From Adiantum capillus-veneris (Eukaryota > Streptophyta > Polypodiopsida > Polypodiales > Pteridaceae), in contig CM043942.1 of NCBI GenBank assembly GCA_014529385.2, positions 379,001-443,000 on the forward strand: 64,000 nucleotides of DNA, written 5' to 3'. Under the pieces are notes generated by a model that saw only the letters and a program-made list of their open reading frames with translations, did no database searches and had not been told where the DNA came from. The translations under genes and the position numbers were made by a program. Within the stretch, counting starts at the first letter, position 1. Each line of letters opens with the position of its first letter. This document shows positions 33,850-45,335 of this stretch, in pieces.

Positions 33850-34130
33850 CACAATTAAATGAAATCCATCTATTTTATTTTGATTATCAGTACCATTATC
33901 TTCAATAGACTACTTGTAGAGATTACAAAATTTTGAAATATCTCAGCCTTCAAACCATTGCAAATTTTTTGTAACCGTCGATCGATAAATTTGCTCTTGC
34001 AAATTATACTTCTTCTGGGCAGCCTGTTGATGTTGCATATATGCTGCAAATTCTTGCATCATCTTCTGCATGGCTGCCTCCAAGTGGTGTAGACATATCC
34101 TTCAACAAGAACCTCCCACCCGGACCCACT
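33850..34130 (-). pseudogene. Gag-core-like fragment upstream of the coiled-coil protein
   Basis: Minus-strand frame with a helical start (MQKMMQEFAAYMQHQQAA), then NLQWFEG, DISKFCNLYK and KIDGFHLIVVP. The W/F-x-G...F...Y then Asp-x-x-K-I pattern resembles the start of retrotransposon capsid domains (target residues around F-x-G and the first helix). Two in-frame stops occur. It precedes the coiled-coil frames on the same strand, suggesting the element's protein is an enlarged gag. Confidence 0.4.
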
Positions 34131-34220
34131 TTCACGTCGAGTTCAATTGAGATGTCAGAGGTCAGCACCAGACTGCTAGCTGTGTGAGAGAGAGAAAGAG
34201 AAAATAAGTACCACACCAAT

Positions 34221-34535
34221 CTATTTACAAGGCGGAGCCGTTAACAACACCACTAATTTAATTAATTACATATTAATAACTTTAAGCTCCCTCTTACAAA
34301 AACTAGGCCAATTTAGTTTAGCATGTAAAGAATTTGGGTCTTCGTCGATGATCACTATCTCCTGCTTGCAAAACAAAAATCATATAATCTTCTCTTTGCT
34401 CATTATTCCTCGCTCACCTCCAAGCCTCTGCTGAGAGGGCACATGAGATCCCTTGTGTCTTGACTGCTCCTTCCCCTCTTATTCCATCCTCAAGGGCGAG
34501 AGAGGAGAGTGCAAAAAAGATCTCCTTTTTGCTTG

Positions 34536-34571
<36 letters not shown>

Positions 34572-37040
34572 CAAGAATACCCCTTGCTTTCGCTGAGAGA
34601 ATGAGAGAGCCCAAGCCTTGCCTTGCTTTCCCCACCTCTCCTCCTATCAATGGCCCTCAAAGAATCCCCAAAATTCACTTAGCTTAACTCAAAGAACAAC
34701 TTTTTTTGCGTGCCTTCTTTTTCCTTTTATAGCTTTTGAAAAGCTTCTTTTCACAATGGGTGGGAAACACCCTAGATGACATGATAGGGTGGAGGTGAGG
34801 GTGCGTGGATTTTGTCAAGACTAGAGCTGAAAAAATGCGCAAGGCCATTCTTGGCATTTTTCATTTTATGAGCAACGCAAGCTGAGCTTCATGGAACCCG
34901 GCACGAGCCTTTCTCCTTCTGTGTTTTCTCTTGCTTGTTGCCTGGCAACTTCCTTCTCCCTTTGTTCACACTAAAGCTTTTGATTTTTCTTAAAATTGGT
35001 GGCCATGGACTTTGTTCAGTTCTTGGCCCTTGGCCCTTTAAGGTGCTAATGTAAGTGATTGCATTTTGTGAAGACCTTCCCTTGGTAAAAACCCAGAGCT
35101 TCCTTGCCGCAACCGTTGTGGGCATATCTCGCAATCAACACACTCCAAGTGCCACTTCAAACAAAACATCATGCACTGCAAGAGATGACATTGCTGATAA
35201 GATGCTCCTCAAATACTTTTGGCTCTTTGCACCGTATTCCAAGCCTAGTCGAAGCTCAAAAACTCCAAAATGGTGCACGGTTGAGGTGACCAACCCAATA
35301 CGGAACCGACCCCCGATGGAAGTTAAACTACTAATATCCTAGAAACTAGAGCTCCTATTGCCAATATGAAAAGACCAACATGATCCACAAATTGACCACT
35401 TTTGGCCCCTCGATTCACTTTCATCTCTGATCCCTTACCTGTAGTTTCCCAACCCGGTACAAATCTGCAATCAAACCCAACTTCAAACTGACATAACTTC
35501 TTCACCGTAGCTCCAATTGACAAGCCGTAAAGACAGGCATGTAGTACACTTTGAATACTACAATTTTAACCCATAGGATCACACTATTCATCACCTCAAA
35601 TATACCCACTTTTTCTATAAAAAACATTGGGTCTGGACCCCTATAGCCACATATGACAGAAAAGTAGCTTATTATCAAGCCCTAAACACTGACCAATTAT
35701 TACCTAAGCTTCACTAAGGCACATTGTGCATTTGTCTATTATTTTTCTCATCAATGAAATCAAAGTTGCACAACATTGTGTGTGTCCTCTCTCTCATATG
35801 GACAACAATAGCAACAACGTATGTACAACGATGGTGCTATTGTTGCCCCCTTATGCGTGCATTTACCCTCAGCAAAATGGCGGGCCTCATTGGCTACTAC
35901 ATGTGAAGCATCGCACACATACAATGCCATATCATCAGCCAGTTGTCACCACCGTCATACAAACCCAACCAAGCATGATCACGTATGCGATCATGCTACC
36001 AATGGGCACCATGGACGATTGCATAGCGTCAGCAAGATAGTGCCCAATACTCACGCCATAGCCACGGGCGCTCTCCACTCCTCCTCTTGGGTGCTTTAAG
36101 AGAGATTCTAGCTCTATATAGATATTATGGATATCTTGCTTGTCCCATTGCATGTGGGTTAAAAGTCCGGTCATGTGGTGGCCCAAGGTAAGATGCCCTC
36201 CAAACTCTTTGTAAAACCCTTTTTTCCTTAATATAGACCCTCTTTTTAGGGGCCTTTTGCAATGGAATCACTCACTACTCATTGATCCACTTGCCGAGCC
36301 GTAAAAACCCCATGAAAGACCTCCTTTTTAGCTTCAAAACTTTGTGACCTCACCACATTTTGAATTTTTTGGTCCCTTCAATTGAGAATGCCAAAAACGA
36401 GAAAAACCATCTAATGCCACAACGTCGGCAAACGTCTAATGCCACGGCATCGACAACCGTCATCAAACTCCGACTTCAATAATTCCTTGATCCTTGCTCT
36501 ATTTGACAAGCAGTCACTTCCTACGTTCTTCTCATGTTGCGTACTACCCATATAGACCCTGGCAAAGCTCAAAAGATCTGTGATGGCATGCGCACCGAGG
36601 CGACCAAACTTGCATACACCTGGCACCTCGCAAAACTTCAACTGGCTATAGCTTAATCGTCTGGACTCCAATTGTTGATCCAAAAAGGTCAACATGTAGC
36701 ACAAACAAAGCCCTTGAGATCTACCTCTGATCATCATCTACATCCAGCCCTTGTTGTAGAAATTTGCAACATCCTCCATCTTCAAACCTGCATATCTTTC
36801 AAGCCGTAGCTCGGATTGAGGGCCGTCACGATAGGCTTGTAGATCATTCTAAGGGCCACATTTTTCACTCCCATTTTTTTGCAGTTTTGACACTTTGACC
36901 ATCCATCTTCTATACACACCCTAACAAGGCATGTTGGCCTTGAAAATATCATAAAGCATACATTCTTATTGCACATTATATTCCCTTGTTGGCCTTCAGG
37001 CTTGCTTTATCACGTTGACTTGCACCTATGAGCACACAAA
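34221..37040. other. Non-coding, LTR-like stretch
   Basis: No protein recognised. A GA repeat lies at 34540-34569. Phrases such as AACTTCTTCACCGTAGCTCCAA at ~35500 (cited in part) and related ones at ~35290-35360 and ~36460-36480 look like repeated, diverged LTR text. Reading frames present are short and unsupported. Confidence 0.3.
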
Positions 37041-37079
37041 ATTGTGCTTAGTACACTTTGTAATATCAACCAGCTTTGT

Positions 37080-37600
37080 CTACACCAACGCTCTCCCCTT
37101 TCTTGAGTGATTCATATCTATTGTGGTTTGGTTGATATGTGAGTGGTTTTTGAAGCAACTTTGCATCTTGTTGGACATTTTCCTTTTCTTGTCACTTTTG
37201 TTAGTGAAGATGGCTTTTGGTGTTGCCTGCTTTGTGAAATTGAGCTTCTTTGATTTGTTGACTTGCTGATGGAATTTTCCCTTATGTTCCACTACAATGC
37301 AAGTCCTGTGCAATATATCACCAAATTGGAGCATTGTGTAAGCTTCTTATGATTGTTCTTGATAACTCTCTTGCTGAATTTGTCATTGTTTATCAGTTTT
37401 TTTTGTGTGGCCTTCTCCAACTTTCCATTGTTTACTAGAGCTTTGTCATTGTCCTTGAAGGTAAGATTTTCTTTTGACAAGTATGTTGTGATCTTCATCT
37501 GTTGCTCCAAGTCCTTTACGATTGATTTGGGTAGCCATTTTCTTATTGTTGATATGAAAGAAATATATACAAGAAGATGACGGTGAGGGTTTCCACCTGA
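37080..37600 (-). other. Lysine-rich minus-strand frames, unrecognised
   Basis: Two overlapping minus-strand frames (37510-37292 and 37334-37080) are unusually rich in Lys and Asn (KATQKKLINNDKFSKR; NKSDKKRKMSNKMQS). An upstream frame starting near 37535 opens with MATQINRKGLG. They may be a degraded, frameshifted protein, or simply AT-rich chance frames. No family assigned. Confidence 0.25.
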
Positions 37601-37835
37601 CTACTGATTGATAGCTAACTCTCTCCCTTTATTAAAAGATATCCACTCCATTTACGAAAGACTCTCAAAAATCATTGTCCCTCCATTATAGCTATGGCTT
37701 TGTCTTCTTCCCGCCCAAGAAGTTCTAGAGGTTGCTCTACACTGTCCCCAACTAACCTCACCATTATGTGCCAAGAAGTCCATGTAGTAGCATAAGCACT
37801 ATCTCAATCTCAAAATCTCTCACTACAGATAATAG

Positions 37836-39002
37836 GTGGCTACAACAGAGGATAAGCAAAGGTTCATGGGTTCTTATGCAACCAAGAAGGAGAAAAAGTC
37901 GAAGGCAACAAATATGTTAATTTGTTCTGCATGGAAAGCAAGAGTTCTAGATCTCAAAGTTGAGGTTGGTAAGAAGACTGTGAAAGAGGTCTTTGCTCAA
38001 CATGTTTTCACTCACTCTGATGTGATTTCTAACGGCGGGGTGATGTCTCCATGGTGCATAATCCACGGTGCAGCTGTGAGTTAATTATTTAGCATTCCTC
38101 TATAAATTTTATCTTACATTTCAAATGTGAATCTATTTTTTATTCTCTTATTACAGATATTTAATTAGGTGATACAAATGTTTGTATTTATTTCTATTCT
38201 TTTACATTCACAAATGTTTATCCTTCCTCATACGAGGAATGGGATCCACTGGAGTGCATTATAGGTCTCATCTTTGTGACCCATGCTCATATTGGGGTCT
38301 TGCAATATGCGGACAGAACTAGCAAAAGCCGTGCAGACGAGGGTATTTTCTTCCATGACCATTTCTACCAACTCAATCAAAGGAATCAGAGAGGAGTGTT
38401 GGTGAATGTTTCTCTACCAACCAACTGGAACTCCATTGATTGGCCCGTTCTCAACACAACAATGAGTAAGGCATTGAGGAGCAGCCTCTATAGGGATGTT
38501 CAAAGGTCTCTCCAAAACTCTTACCCACTAAATTGGTGAAACTTGCAAATTTTTGTCCTGTTGGTCTCTTTGTTGAGTTATTTCATACCTGCAATGTACA
38601 TGTTGCTAAAACTATGCTACTCTGCGAATTATTTGATTCCCTCTTGTGTGATAAGCTTCATGATCGAGGGTGGTATGTGAAAGAAACAGATGGCATATGC
38701 TGCAAGATTGCTCTTAACACTTTCATTTTCAAGTATATGCTTGCGACAAAGACACTGATAATCTTCTTTTGGTACAAGCGTTCTCACCCTTGTTGAAGGT
38801 TGCTATGTGCCTATGGATCAGGAGGCAAAACGTTTGGCAAACAATGCTGTCATAAACCTGGAAGTGGTGGACAAAGACCTAAATCTTATGACAATAATTA
38901 CAATAAGGCAGCAATGCAATCTTTTGCAACTTCGACATGACATAGTGAAGGAGACTGTAGATATTGACTCCGTAAAATTTTATTTCTTGCTAGACGGATG
39001 AA
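37836..39002 (+). pseudogene. Spliced gene remnant of unknown function, cut by element C
   Basis: Plus-strand protein-like segments with a plausible intron. Exon 37836-38073 (MATTEDKQRFMGSYATK; ATNMLICSAWKARVLDLK; VISNGGVMSPWCIIHGAA) ends at GTGAGT; an acceptor ending TTATTACAG is at about 38157. Then EWDPLECIIGLIFVTHAH, LPTNWNSIDWPVLNTTM and SLYRDVQRSLQNSYPLNW (38240-38538); FVELFHTCNVHVAKTMLL and CDKLHDRGWYVKE (38533-38795); and ANNAVINLEVVDKDLN (38807-39001). Frame changes and stops separate them. Element C inserts about 30 bp after the last segment, and the host sequence resumes at 47209. I do not recognise the family; low-copy host gene or DNA-transposon gene are both possible. Confidence 0.4.
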
Positions 39003-39027
39003 GAGTAATGCAACGAAGGGAGAAGCA

Positions 39028-39032
39028 TTTTT
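39028..39032. repeat. Target-site duplication of element C (left), TTTTT
   Basis: Five T bases directly precede TGTCA of element C, and five T bases (47209-47213) directly follow its other end. Confidence 0.8.
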
Positions 39033-40629
39033 TGTCATAATAATCAATATCTAATTCTCCTAAATGATTTTCTCGTATTAAACTGATCATTTAATGTGGG
39101 GAAGGCTAGGGGAGAAAAGGCTAGAATATTGGTTAAGCTAGCAGACCGGCCACAGTAGGGATCCAAAGGAGGGAAAATAGGGATCCAAAGGGGGGGCCAT
39201 CTGCAAAAGAGCCATGTGGAACAATGGGCTAAAAAGACCCTAAGGTTCAGCCCATTAAGACTTCCAAAATGCTAAGGTTCCAAAATTCAAAGGTTGTGTC
39301 CAAAAGGTCAACCCTAGGGAAAATTGGATGCTTAGTGTGTGTACAAAAGTCTTCTTCAAAGCCTACAAAGGAGGGGGCGAGCCCATTTATTAGGGGAGGA
39401 GAGAGAAAGCCACACACACACACACACACGCAGGCTCCCTTTACACAAAGGGAATTAGGGACACATGTCAGCTCCCTAGGCCAGATGCCCACAAGGGGTG
39501 CTCAATTCCTATTGGAAGATCCTTGAAGTGGACCAATGAGAATTAAGCTAGAGTAAATCTAGTTTAATTCATTTAAAAACATTTAATAATAGAAACCAAT
39601 GAGAATTAAGTCTCCTAGAAGACTATTGCGCAGTCTCCCAAGGGGTCCAATGAGCATTCAGGAGCCTAATGGCTTGCCTCATTCCTATTGGCCAGGAGGC
39701 AAAGGGGTCCAATGAGAGTTTAGTTTAATTATTTAATTACCTAAATCTCTCACAAAAGGGGAAAGGGGGACACATGTCAGAAGGCTATCACTTATGCTGC
39801 TTAACACCCATTGGCTTGACTTGGGGAGGTCCAATGAGGCAAAAGCCAGACCAATTTAGCAGGAAGGGCTCGCCCAAGAGAGAGGGGGGGCTGATTTTTG
39901 CTTGGTATTGACACACACACACACTCACACTTGACCATGTGTGAAGAAAGAATACTCTTTCTCCTCCCAAGCTTTAATGGAGAGCTCATCACCTACTCCA
40001 AGCTTGTGAGATAGAAGCCTACATCAACACTCTCTTGGCATGTGGATGCAAATCCAACCAAGAGCCAAGCTTCAATGCATGCTCATCTTCTCTACCAAGC
40101 TAATTACTAAGCTAAGCTATGCTAATATGAGTGATTATGTGAGGAGATGTACATCTTTCTCGTAAGATACTCCTTCTTCCTCTCAATCTACTCTCATACC
40201 CTGCTAGCTCTCACCATCTTTGAAGGTGTGTGAGGTCTTGGGTCTGAGAACGGGGATAATTCAAGTTGTGTTTGATTAAGTGTTTTGCTTAGTGCATGAA
40301 GCTTCCATCTTCATTGCACTAGCTAGTCTTGAAGGAACACAAAGAATTGTATTGTACAATGTCTCTCTTGATGGGAGAAACCATAATACAAAGCCTTTTG
40401 GAGGGGGGACCAGCTCCATACAAATCCGGTCCTCAACTATTGTCAATAGCTTAATTTCTCTCTCTTTTGAAAGTATTGTTGATGCTATCTAACTAAGTGT
40501 TATGCTTTTTGTTGCTCTCTCCACCCAAGCACTCTTGTAATTCTCATTAGGAATCTATTCTAATGAAATGCCCACTATGTTCATTCTAATTTCCGCTACA
40601 CATAAGTTATTAGGCCATTAAATGTTACA
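39033..40629 (+). repeat. Element C 5-prime LTR (1597 bp)
   Basis: TGTCA...TTACA ends. The paired CCAAT array spans about 39500-39840. CA repeats lie near 39411-39430 and 39910-39925. Confidence 0.93.
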
Positions 40630-40630
40630 T

Positions 40631-40643
40631 TGGTATCAGAGCT
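40631..40643 (+). other. Primer-binding site of element C (initiator Met tRNA)
   Basis: TGGTATCAGAGCT one base after the LTR, identical to the site in element A. Confidence 0.93.
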
Positions 40644-41031
40644 CAAGGTTTCTCTTTTCTTGCTCAAGAAGGGAGGTCCTCAAGCTAGCTACAAATGGTT
40701 GGTATTATTAATTGCCTATGAGTAAGTAGAATAGGGATTTTTCAACCTTGCAGTGCGCTTGCCTTCGTGCAGTTAACGGGGCATCACGGTCGAAATCTAT
40801 GGTCTTAATAGTGGAGTCCTATGGGGCTTGCCTACGGCTTAACCACTATTGAGCTATTAGAAGCTTGACAGGAGCCGGTGCTGTTTTGGTGTCGAAAGAC
40901 CCTCTCTTCTATTCCTTGCAATTAATGGTATTCGAGCCGTGGGTACAGTAGCTTGAGTACTTTTTCTAAAGGGTTAAAGAGGAGTAGCAACTAGGGCTTG
41001 AAGTGCCAAAGTACACCTAAAAGTTGTTAGA

Positions 41032-42640
41032 ATGGCTGACAATAGTAAAGAGAGTGAAATTAATGTTGATAACTTTGATTTTGCTCATGAGCAAGCTACT
41101 AATGATGCTTCAATGCTTGTTAACTATCTTGTTTCTAGGATTCAACAAGCCATGGGCAATCCATCTCTCCAAAGTGAAGTGCAACGGCAGCTCCGTGCTC
41201 ACGGGATTCTCCAAGCTCATCACCATGACGAGAGAACACCTAGGAAGCCTCCTTGCGAGACTACCAAAAGAGGTCTCTCTCCGATTCGGGAAGAAGAAGA
41301 GAATCCATATGAAGGGATCAAGAATTTACTTCTTGATGATGCATCTCCTTCCCAAAGGAGAACTCAAGAGCCTCCACCGAAGGAACGAGAAAGAAGCGAG
41401 TCTCCCGCCACCCCGGTGGAGATGGCTCCACGAAGACGGCGGGCTAAACGCTCTCCATCACCACCAAAGCGGAGAAGGCCATCACACTCTTCTCCACACC
41501 ATAATTCAAAGAGGGATGATAAAAAGCAAGAGAAGAAAGAGGCGAGAAAGAGGACACCCTCTTCTCCATCTTCTTCATCCTCTTCCTCTTATGAAAACTA
41601 TGGTGAAAATGACAAAGATCAAGACAAGAAAAAGGCGAGAAAGAGGTCACCCTCTTCTCCACCTTCTTCAAATTCTTCACCCTCTGAAGAAAGTGATGGT
41701 GCAACCTTTGAACCATCAAAAACAAGAGGCCATAGGAAATCCTATGCCGCATAGAAGAGGTCGTCCAAGTTGAAGAAATTCAAAGAGGGAGGGAAGAGCA
41801 TCTCTTTCCTTACCTATGATGGTACCTTTGGTGCTACGGACAAAGTCTGGAGATGCGGCGTTTGGAGATGAGGGCTTCACGGAGTCCTCTAAGCTATGCC
41901 ATGTAGATATGCACTTTCAAAAGTCCTCCTGACAATGGTGGTCTAGCCTACGAGCCAATGGTGAAGCTCCACGAACATGGAAGGCTTTAAGAGCTTCCAT
42001 TATGAAGCAATTTTTGTCCACCGATGCCAAAGACAAAGTACTCACCGAATGGTGAAGCTTAAAGCTCTCTCCCAATGAATCCATCCACAAATATGTAGAA
42101 ACGTTTTGGGACCTACAACTCAAAGCCTCTGTCTTCAAAAGGTTGGATTTTGGAGAGCAAAAGCAACAATTTTGTGCGGGCTTAACCGAAGAAATGGCGG
42201 AGTATGTCAACTCCCAAAGACCATGTACCATATCGGCGGTAATACACAACACTATGGTCGCCTCTCGAATCAATTTCCAAACGGGGGCAAAAAGAAATAA
42301 TAAGCCCCCGGAAAACAAGGGTTCTAATGAGCCTAAGGGGAAGGACAATGTCCAAAAGTCTCCTAAGGGCAACTCCAACAAAGCTAAAGAGAAGGGAGTT
42401 TACAAAGGTAAGAATAAACTCTCTCCTAAAGAGCTTGAGCGTTATCGTAAGGATAACCGGTGTTTCAAGTGCGTCGAACAAGGGCATGCGTACCACGCTT
42501 GTCCCCAAAAGAACAACCGCCAAGATCCTCCTAGAGCTTCCTTGGTTGAAATCCAAGAGGAGGAGACTCACCAAACTCACCACAAAGGATCTCCTTTATG
42601 CCATGCTTGGGGAAAGGTAAGAGAACATGATTTTTTTATC
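41032..42640 (+). pseudogene. Element C gag with RS-like linker and zinc knuckle, frameshifted
   Basis: First part 41032-41754 (240 residues): helical N-terminus (ATNDASMLVNYL, QQAMGNPSLQSEVQRQL), then a basic Ser/Arg/Pro-rich tract (RRRRAKRSPSPPKRRRP) and two related blocks (EARKRTPSSPSSSSSSS and KARKRSPSSPPSSNSS). It ends at a TAG where element A has a Trp codon. 41755-42140 is the capsid core with an internal deletion relative to A and frame changes. 42143-42640 holds the nucleocapsid, with CFKCVEQGHAYHAC, a proper CX2CX4HX4C zinc knuckle. Start chosen because MADN follows the primer site at the same distance in A. Gag would package element RNA. Confidence 0.88.
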
Positions 42641-42710
42641 CTCTTTGACCCTGGTTCTACTCACAATTTTATATCTATGGAGTTAGCTAGGCATACAATC
42701 CTACGAGATG
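42620..42710 (+). pseudogene. Element C protease active-site segment, frameshifted
   Basis: FILFDPGSTHNFISMELA at 42640-42690 is the start of the retropepsin (D-x-G written D-P-G). An eight-base deletion relative to A after MELA throws the frame out before the pol frame resumes at 42708. Confidence 0.8.
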
Positions 42711-45335
42711 GGAGATGTCCTACCCATAGACAGTGCCTTCAAGGGGCAAGAAGCTTCAATCACTCCCTTAATTGGGAAATTGAGGCTTCATGTCCGAGGC
42801 TATGTGGCCAAAGAGGACTTCTTTATCTCTCCTGTCAAGCATGAGGACGTAGTCCTAGGGGCACCATGGTTTGACCGCCTGGCTACCGATGTTAAATTTC
42901 CTGAAAGGAGAATCTCCTTTAAGCTCAGGGAAAAAGACATGTATATAGATGCTAAGGAAATGGGTAACACCATCCCCATTGTACATACACCAGCTTTCAA
43001 CAAGTCAATAAAGAGCTCTATTTCCGTGTACATGATTTTTGTTAAAGATTCTCAAAATGAACCTAATGCTTTAACAAACAAAAATAAAAGCAACCAAAAG
43101 GAATTAGAGTTATCCAATTTTCTCAAGGGGTTTCAAGATGTTTTTATTGACAAAATCCCTTGTGAGCTACCTCCTAAACGAGGTAATGATGACCATGCAA
43201 TTGAACTTCTTCCAGGAAGTTCACCGCCTAATAATCCTCCTTATAGAGTTTCTCAAGCTCAACAAGAGGAGATTATGCGGCAAGTGCATGAGTTAGTTGA
43301 GAAGGGCATGGTTAGGCCTAGCTCATCTCCATTTTGCTCACCTGTGCTATTAGTGCAAAAGAAAGACGACACATATCGTATGTGTGTCGACTATAGAGCA
43401 CTAAATAGGATCACTATCAAGAATAGGTTTCCCATTCCACGGGTAGAAGACCTATTTGATAAGCAACAAGGATCGACCTACTTCAGTAGGGTTGACCTAA
43501 AGAGTGGCTATCATCAAATAATGATAGTTGATCAAGACATTGTAAAGACTACGTTTCGCACTACATTTGGTCTTTACGAATACATTGTCATGCCTTTTGG
43601 CTTGACCAATGCACCAGCCACATTCAACCGCTTGATGGAGAAGCTGTTTAGGCCTCATCGAACCTTCACTGGAGTGTTCTTTGATGATATTATCATCTAC
43701 TCTAATTCATTGGAGGAACACAAGCAACACCTCCAGGTAATATTTCAAGTTTTAAGAGAGAATAAACTTTATGTTAATCGAAAGAAAAGTGAATTTTTCT
43801 TGCAAGAGATTCAGTATTTAGGTCACATTATCTCTCAAGATGGCATCCAAATGGATCCATCCAAGTTAGAGGTAATAAAAGGATGTCCTAAACCAAGGAA
43901 TCTTCATGAACTAAGAAGCTTTATAGGTATGTGCGCATACTGTAGACGCTTCATAGAAAAGTTCTCACAAATTGCGGGACCATTACATAACCTAACAAAG
44001 AAAAGCGTTAGGTATACATGGTCTGCTAAGGAGAACAATGCTTTTGAAAAGATTAAAGAAAATCTTATCTCTCAACCTGTGCTTACCCTACCGGATCTCT
44101 CAAAACCATTTGAGGTCCAATGTGATGCTTGTGGTGATTGCCTTGGAGCTGTTTTGCTCCAAGAAGGGCACACCATAGGCTATGAGAGCCGAAGGCTCGA
44201 ACCTGTTGAGAAAGCTTTAGGCATATACGAAAAGGAACTCCTTGCAGTTCTACATGCCTTAGACTCATGGAAGCACTATTTATTGGGGACTCCTTTCACT
44301 CTGCGAACGGATCACCAAAGTCTTAAGTACTTCATGACGCAGACCAAGCTCTCCGACAAACAAATGAGGTGGGCAAATTTCCTTTCGCAATTTCATTTTC
44401 ATATTGCTCACATTGATGGCAAGCATAATCAAGTAGCCGATGCACTCTCAAGACAGCCGAGAGTGAATGCGGTTTCCATAGCAACTCACAATGATCTATC
44501 TTCAATGATAGTTGAGTATTCTATTGATCCCGATTTTAGAGATGTGATTTCAGCCCTTACATTAGGGAAGAAAGAAGAACCATTTACTTTACAAGATGGT
44601 TATCTTCTCTATGGCAATAGACTATGCGTTACTAACTCCTTGCGTGAGAAAGTAATGTATGAATCTCATGTTCCCCCGTATGCGGGGCATAGAGGGATTC
44701 AGTCTACCTTAAAGGGAATTGAAACATATTTCTATTGGCCTACCATGAAAGTGAACATACAAGAGTATGTTTCCAAATGTGTGGTATGTCAAAAGACAAA
44801 ATTTGATAGAGGGAAGCAACCTGGATTGCTTCAACCCTTGCCAATCCCTAATTCACCATGGGAGAGCATATCCATGGATTTTATCTTTGGATTGCCTAAG
44901 TCTATCCATAGGAATACGGGAATATGGACGATAGTAGACAGGTTCAGTAAACAAGCTCATTTTATACCTGTCAAAAAGACTATCAAAGCCCATCAAATGG
45001 CAACCCTCTTCATTTCACAAATTTTCAAATACCATGGCTTGCCAATGTCCATAGTTTCGGATAGAGATCCTAGAATGACCAGTAATTTCTGGAAGGGTCT
45101 CTTTGAGAATTTAGGGACAAGGCTAAATTTCTCTTCGGCCTATCATCCACAAACAGATGGCCAAAGTGAAATAGCTAACCTAACAATTCTCAATCTACTA
45201 AAAGCCTATGTAACGGAAGTAGATCAAAGATCCCAATGGGAGAAGTACTTACCCTTAGTGGAGTATGCTTACAATAACACTGTACATACTTACTTTTATA
45301 ACACTCTCTTTTTCTTTATTTGTGCACAAAAATGA
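42708..45335 (+). CDS. Element C pol, truncated within integrase
   Basis: 875-residue open frame covering the protease remainder (1-110), RT (RMCVDYRALN ~223; catalytic FFDD ~323), the RSFIGMCAYCRRF block that A lacks (~403), RNase H (FEVQCDACGD ~466; KHNQVADALS ~571) and integrase (H-x6-H ~651, CVVC ~690, SMDF ~722, SDRDP ~781, DGQSE ~816). At VEYAYNNTVHT (~45285) homology with A ends abruptly and the frame runs 16 unrelated codons to a stop. The rest of integrase, the YYGPF motif and the chromodomain are deleted. RT residues appear intact, but PR and gag are not in frame with it. Confidence 0.92.
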   Translation: MGDVLPIDSAFKGQEASITPLIGKLRLHVRGYVAKEDFFISPVKHEDVVLGAPWFDRLATDVKFPERRISFKLREKDMYIDAKEMGNTIPIVHTPAFNKSIKSSISVYMIFVKDSQNEPNALTNKNKSNQKELELSNFLKGFQDVFIDKIPCELPPKRGNDDHAIELLPGSSPPNNPPYRVSQAQQEEIMRQVHELVEKGMVRPSSSPFCSPVLLVQKKDDTYRMCVDYRALNRITIKNRFPIPRVEDLFDKQQGSTYFSRVDLKSGYHQIMIVDQDIVKTTFRTTFGLYEYIVMPFGLTNAPATFNRLMEKLFRPHRTFTGVFFDDIIIYSNSLEEHKQHLQVIFQVLRENKLYVNRKKSEFFLQEIQYLGHIISQDGIQMDPSKLEVIKGCPKPRNLHELRSFIGMCAYCRRFIEKFSQIAGPLHNLTKKSVRYTWSAKENNAFEKIKENLISQPVLTLPDLSKPFEVQCDACGDCLGAVLLQEGHTIGYESRRLEPVEKALGIYEKELLAVLHALDSWKHYLLGTPFTLRTDHQSLKYFMTQTKLSDKQMRWANFLSQFHFHIAHIDGKHNQVADALSRQPRVNAVSIATHNDLSSMIVEYSIDPDFRDVISALTLGKKEEPFTLQDGYLLYGNRLCVTNSLREKVMYESHVPPYAGHRGIQSTLKGIETYFYWPTMKVNIQEYVSKCVVCQKTKFDRGKQPGLLQPLPIPNSPWESISMDFIFGLPKSIHRNTGIWTIVDRFSKQAHFIPVKKTIKAHQMATLFISQIFKYHGLPMSIVSDRDPRMTSNFWKGLFENLGTRLNFSSAYHPQTDGQSEIANLTILNLLKAYVTEVDQRSQWEKYLPLVEYAYNNTVHTYFYNTLFFFICAQK

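Larger units (their letters stand above)
30075..34220 (-). mobile_element. Coiled-coil/gag-like element, copy 1 (unrecognised family)
   Basis: A ~4.1-kb minus-strand repeat with a paralogue at 57617-60715. Left-end landmarks are shared: GATACAATCT(A/G)GAAGC, GTAGCCCCG, TTAGCTTGCTGCTAACATTCCCC, and a TTGACACAG block. From right to left it encodes a gag-core-like segment, a long charged protein and coiled coils. No RT, integrase or transposase is visible, so it is non-autonomous or its enzymes lie elsewhere. LTRs or inverted termini were not identified; the ends are where the two copies, or the readable frames, stop. Confidence 0.65.

Noticed and set aside
39028-39032. Doubt that TTTTT is a true target duplication, since poly-T is common
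   Set aside because: The doubt was dropped because the five bases adjoin canonical TG/CA ends on both sides, although the low complexity lowers its weight compared with GTATC of element A.
40280-40492. A 70-residue frame conserved in all four A and C LTRs (also 5937-6149, 12292-12504, 46859-47071)
   Set aside because: It has no ATG start (begins at GTG), and the differences between copies change amino acids freely (for example Tyr/His, Gly/Ser, Ala/Ser/Cys). Conservation reflects recent copying, and in E the frame is broken.
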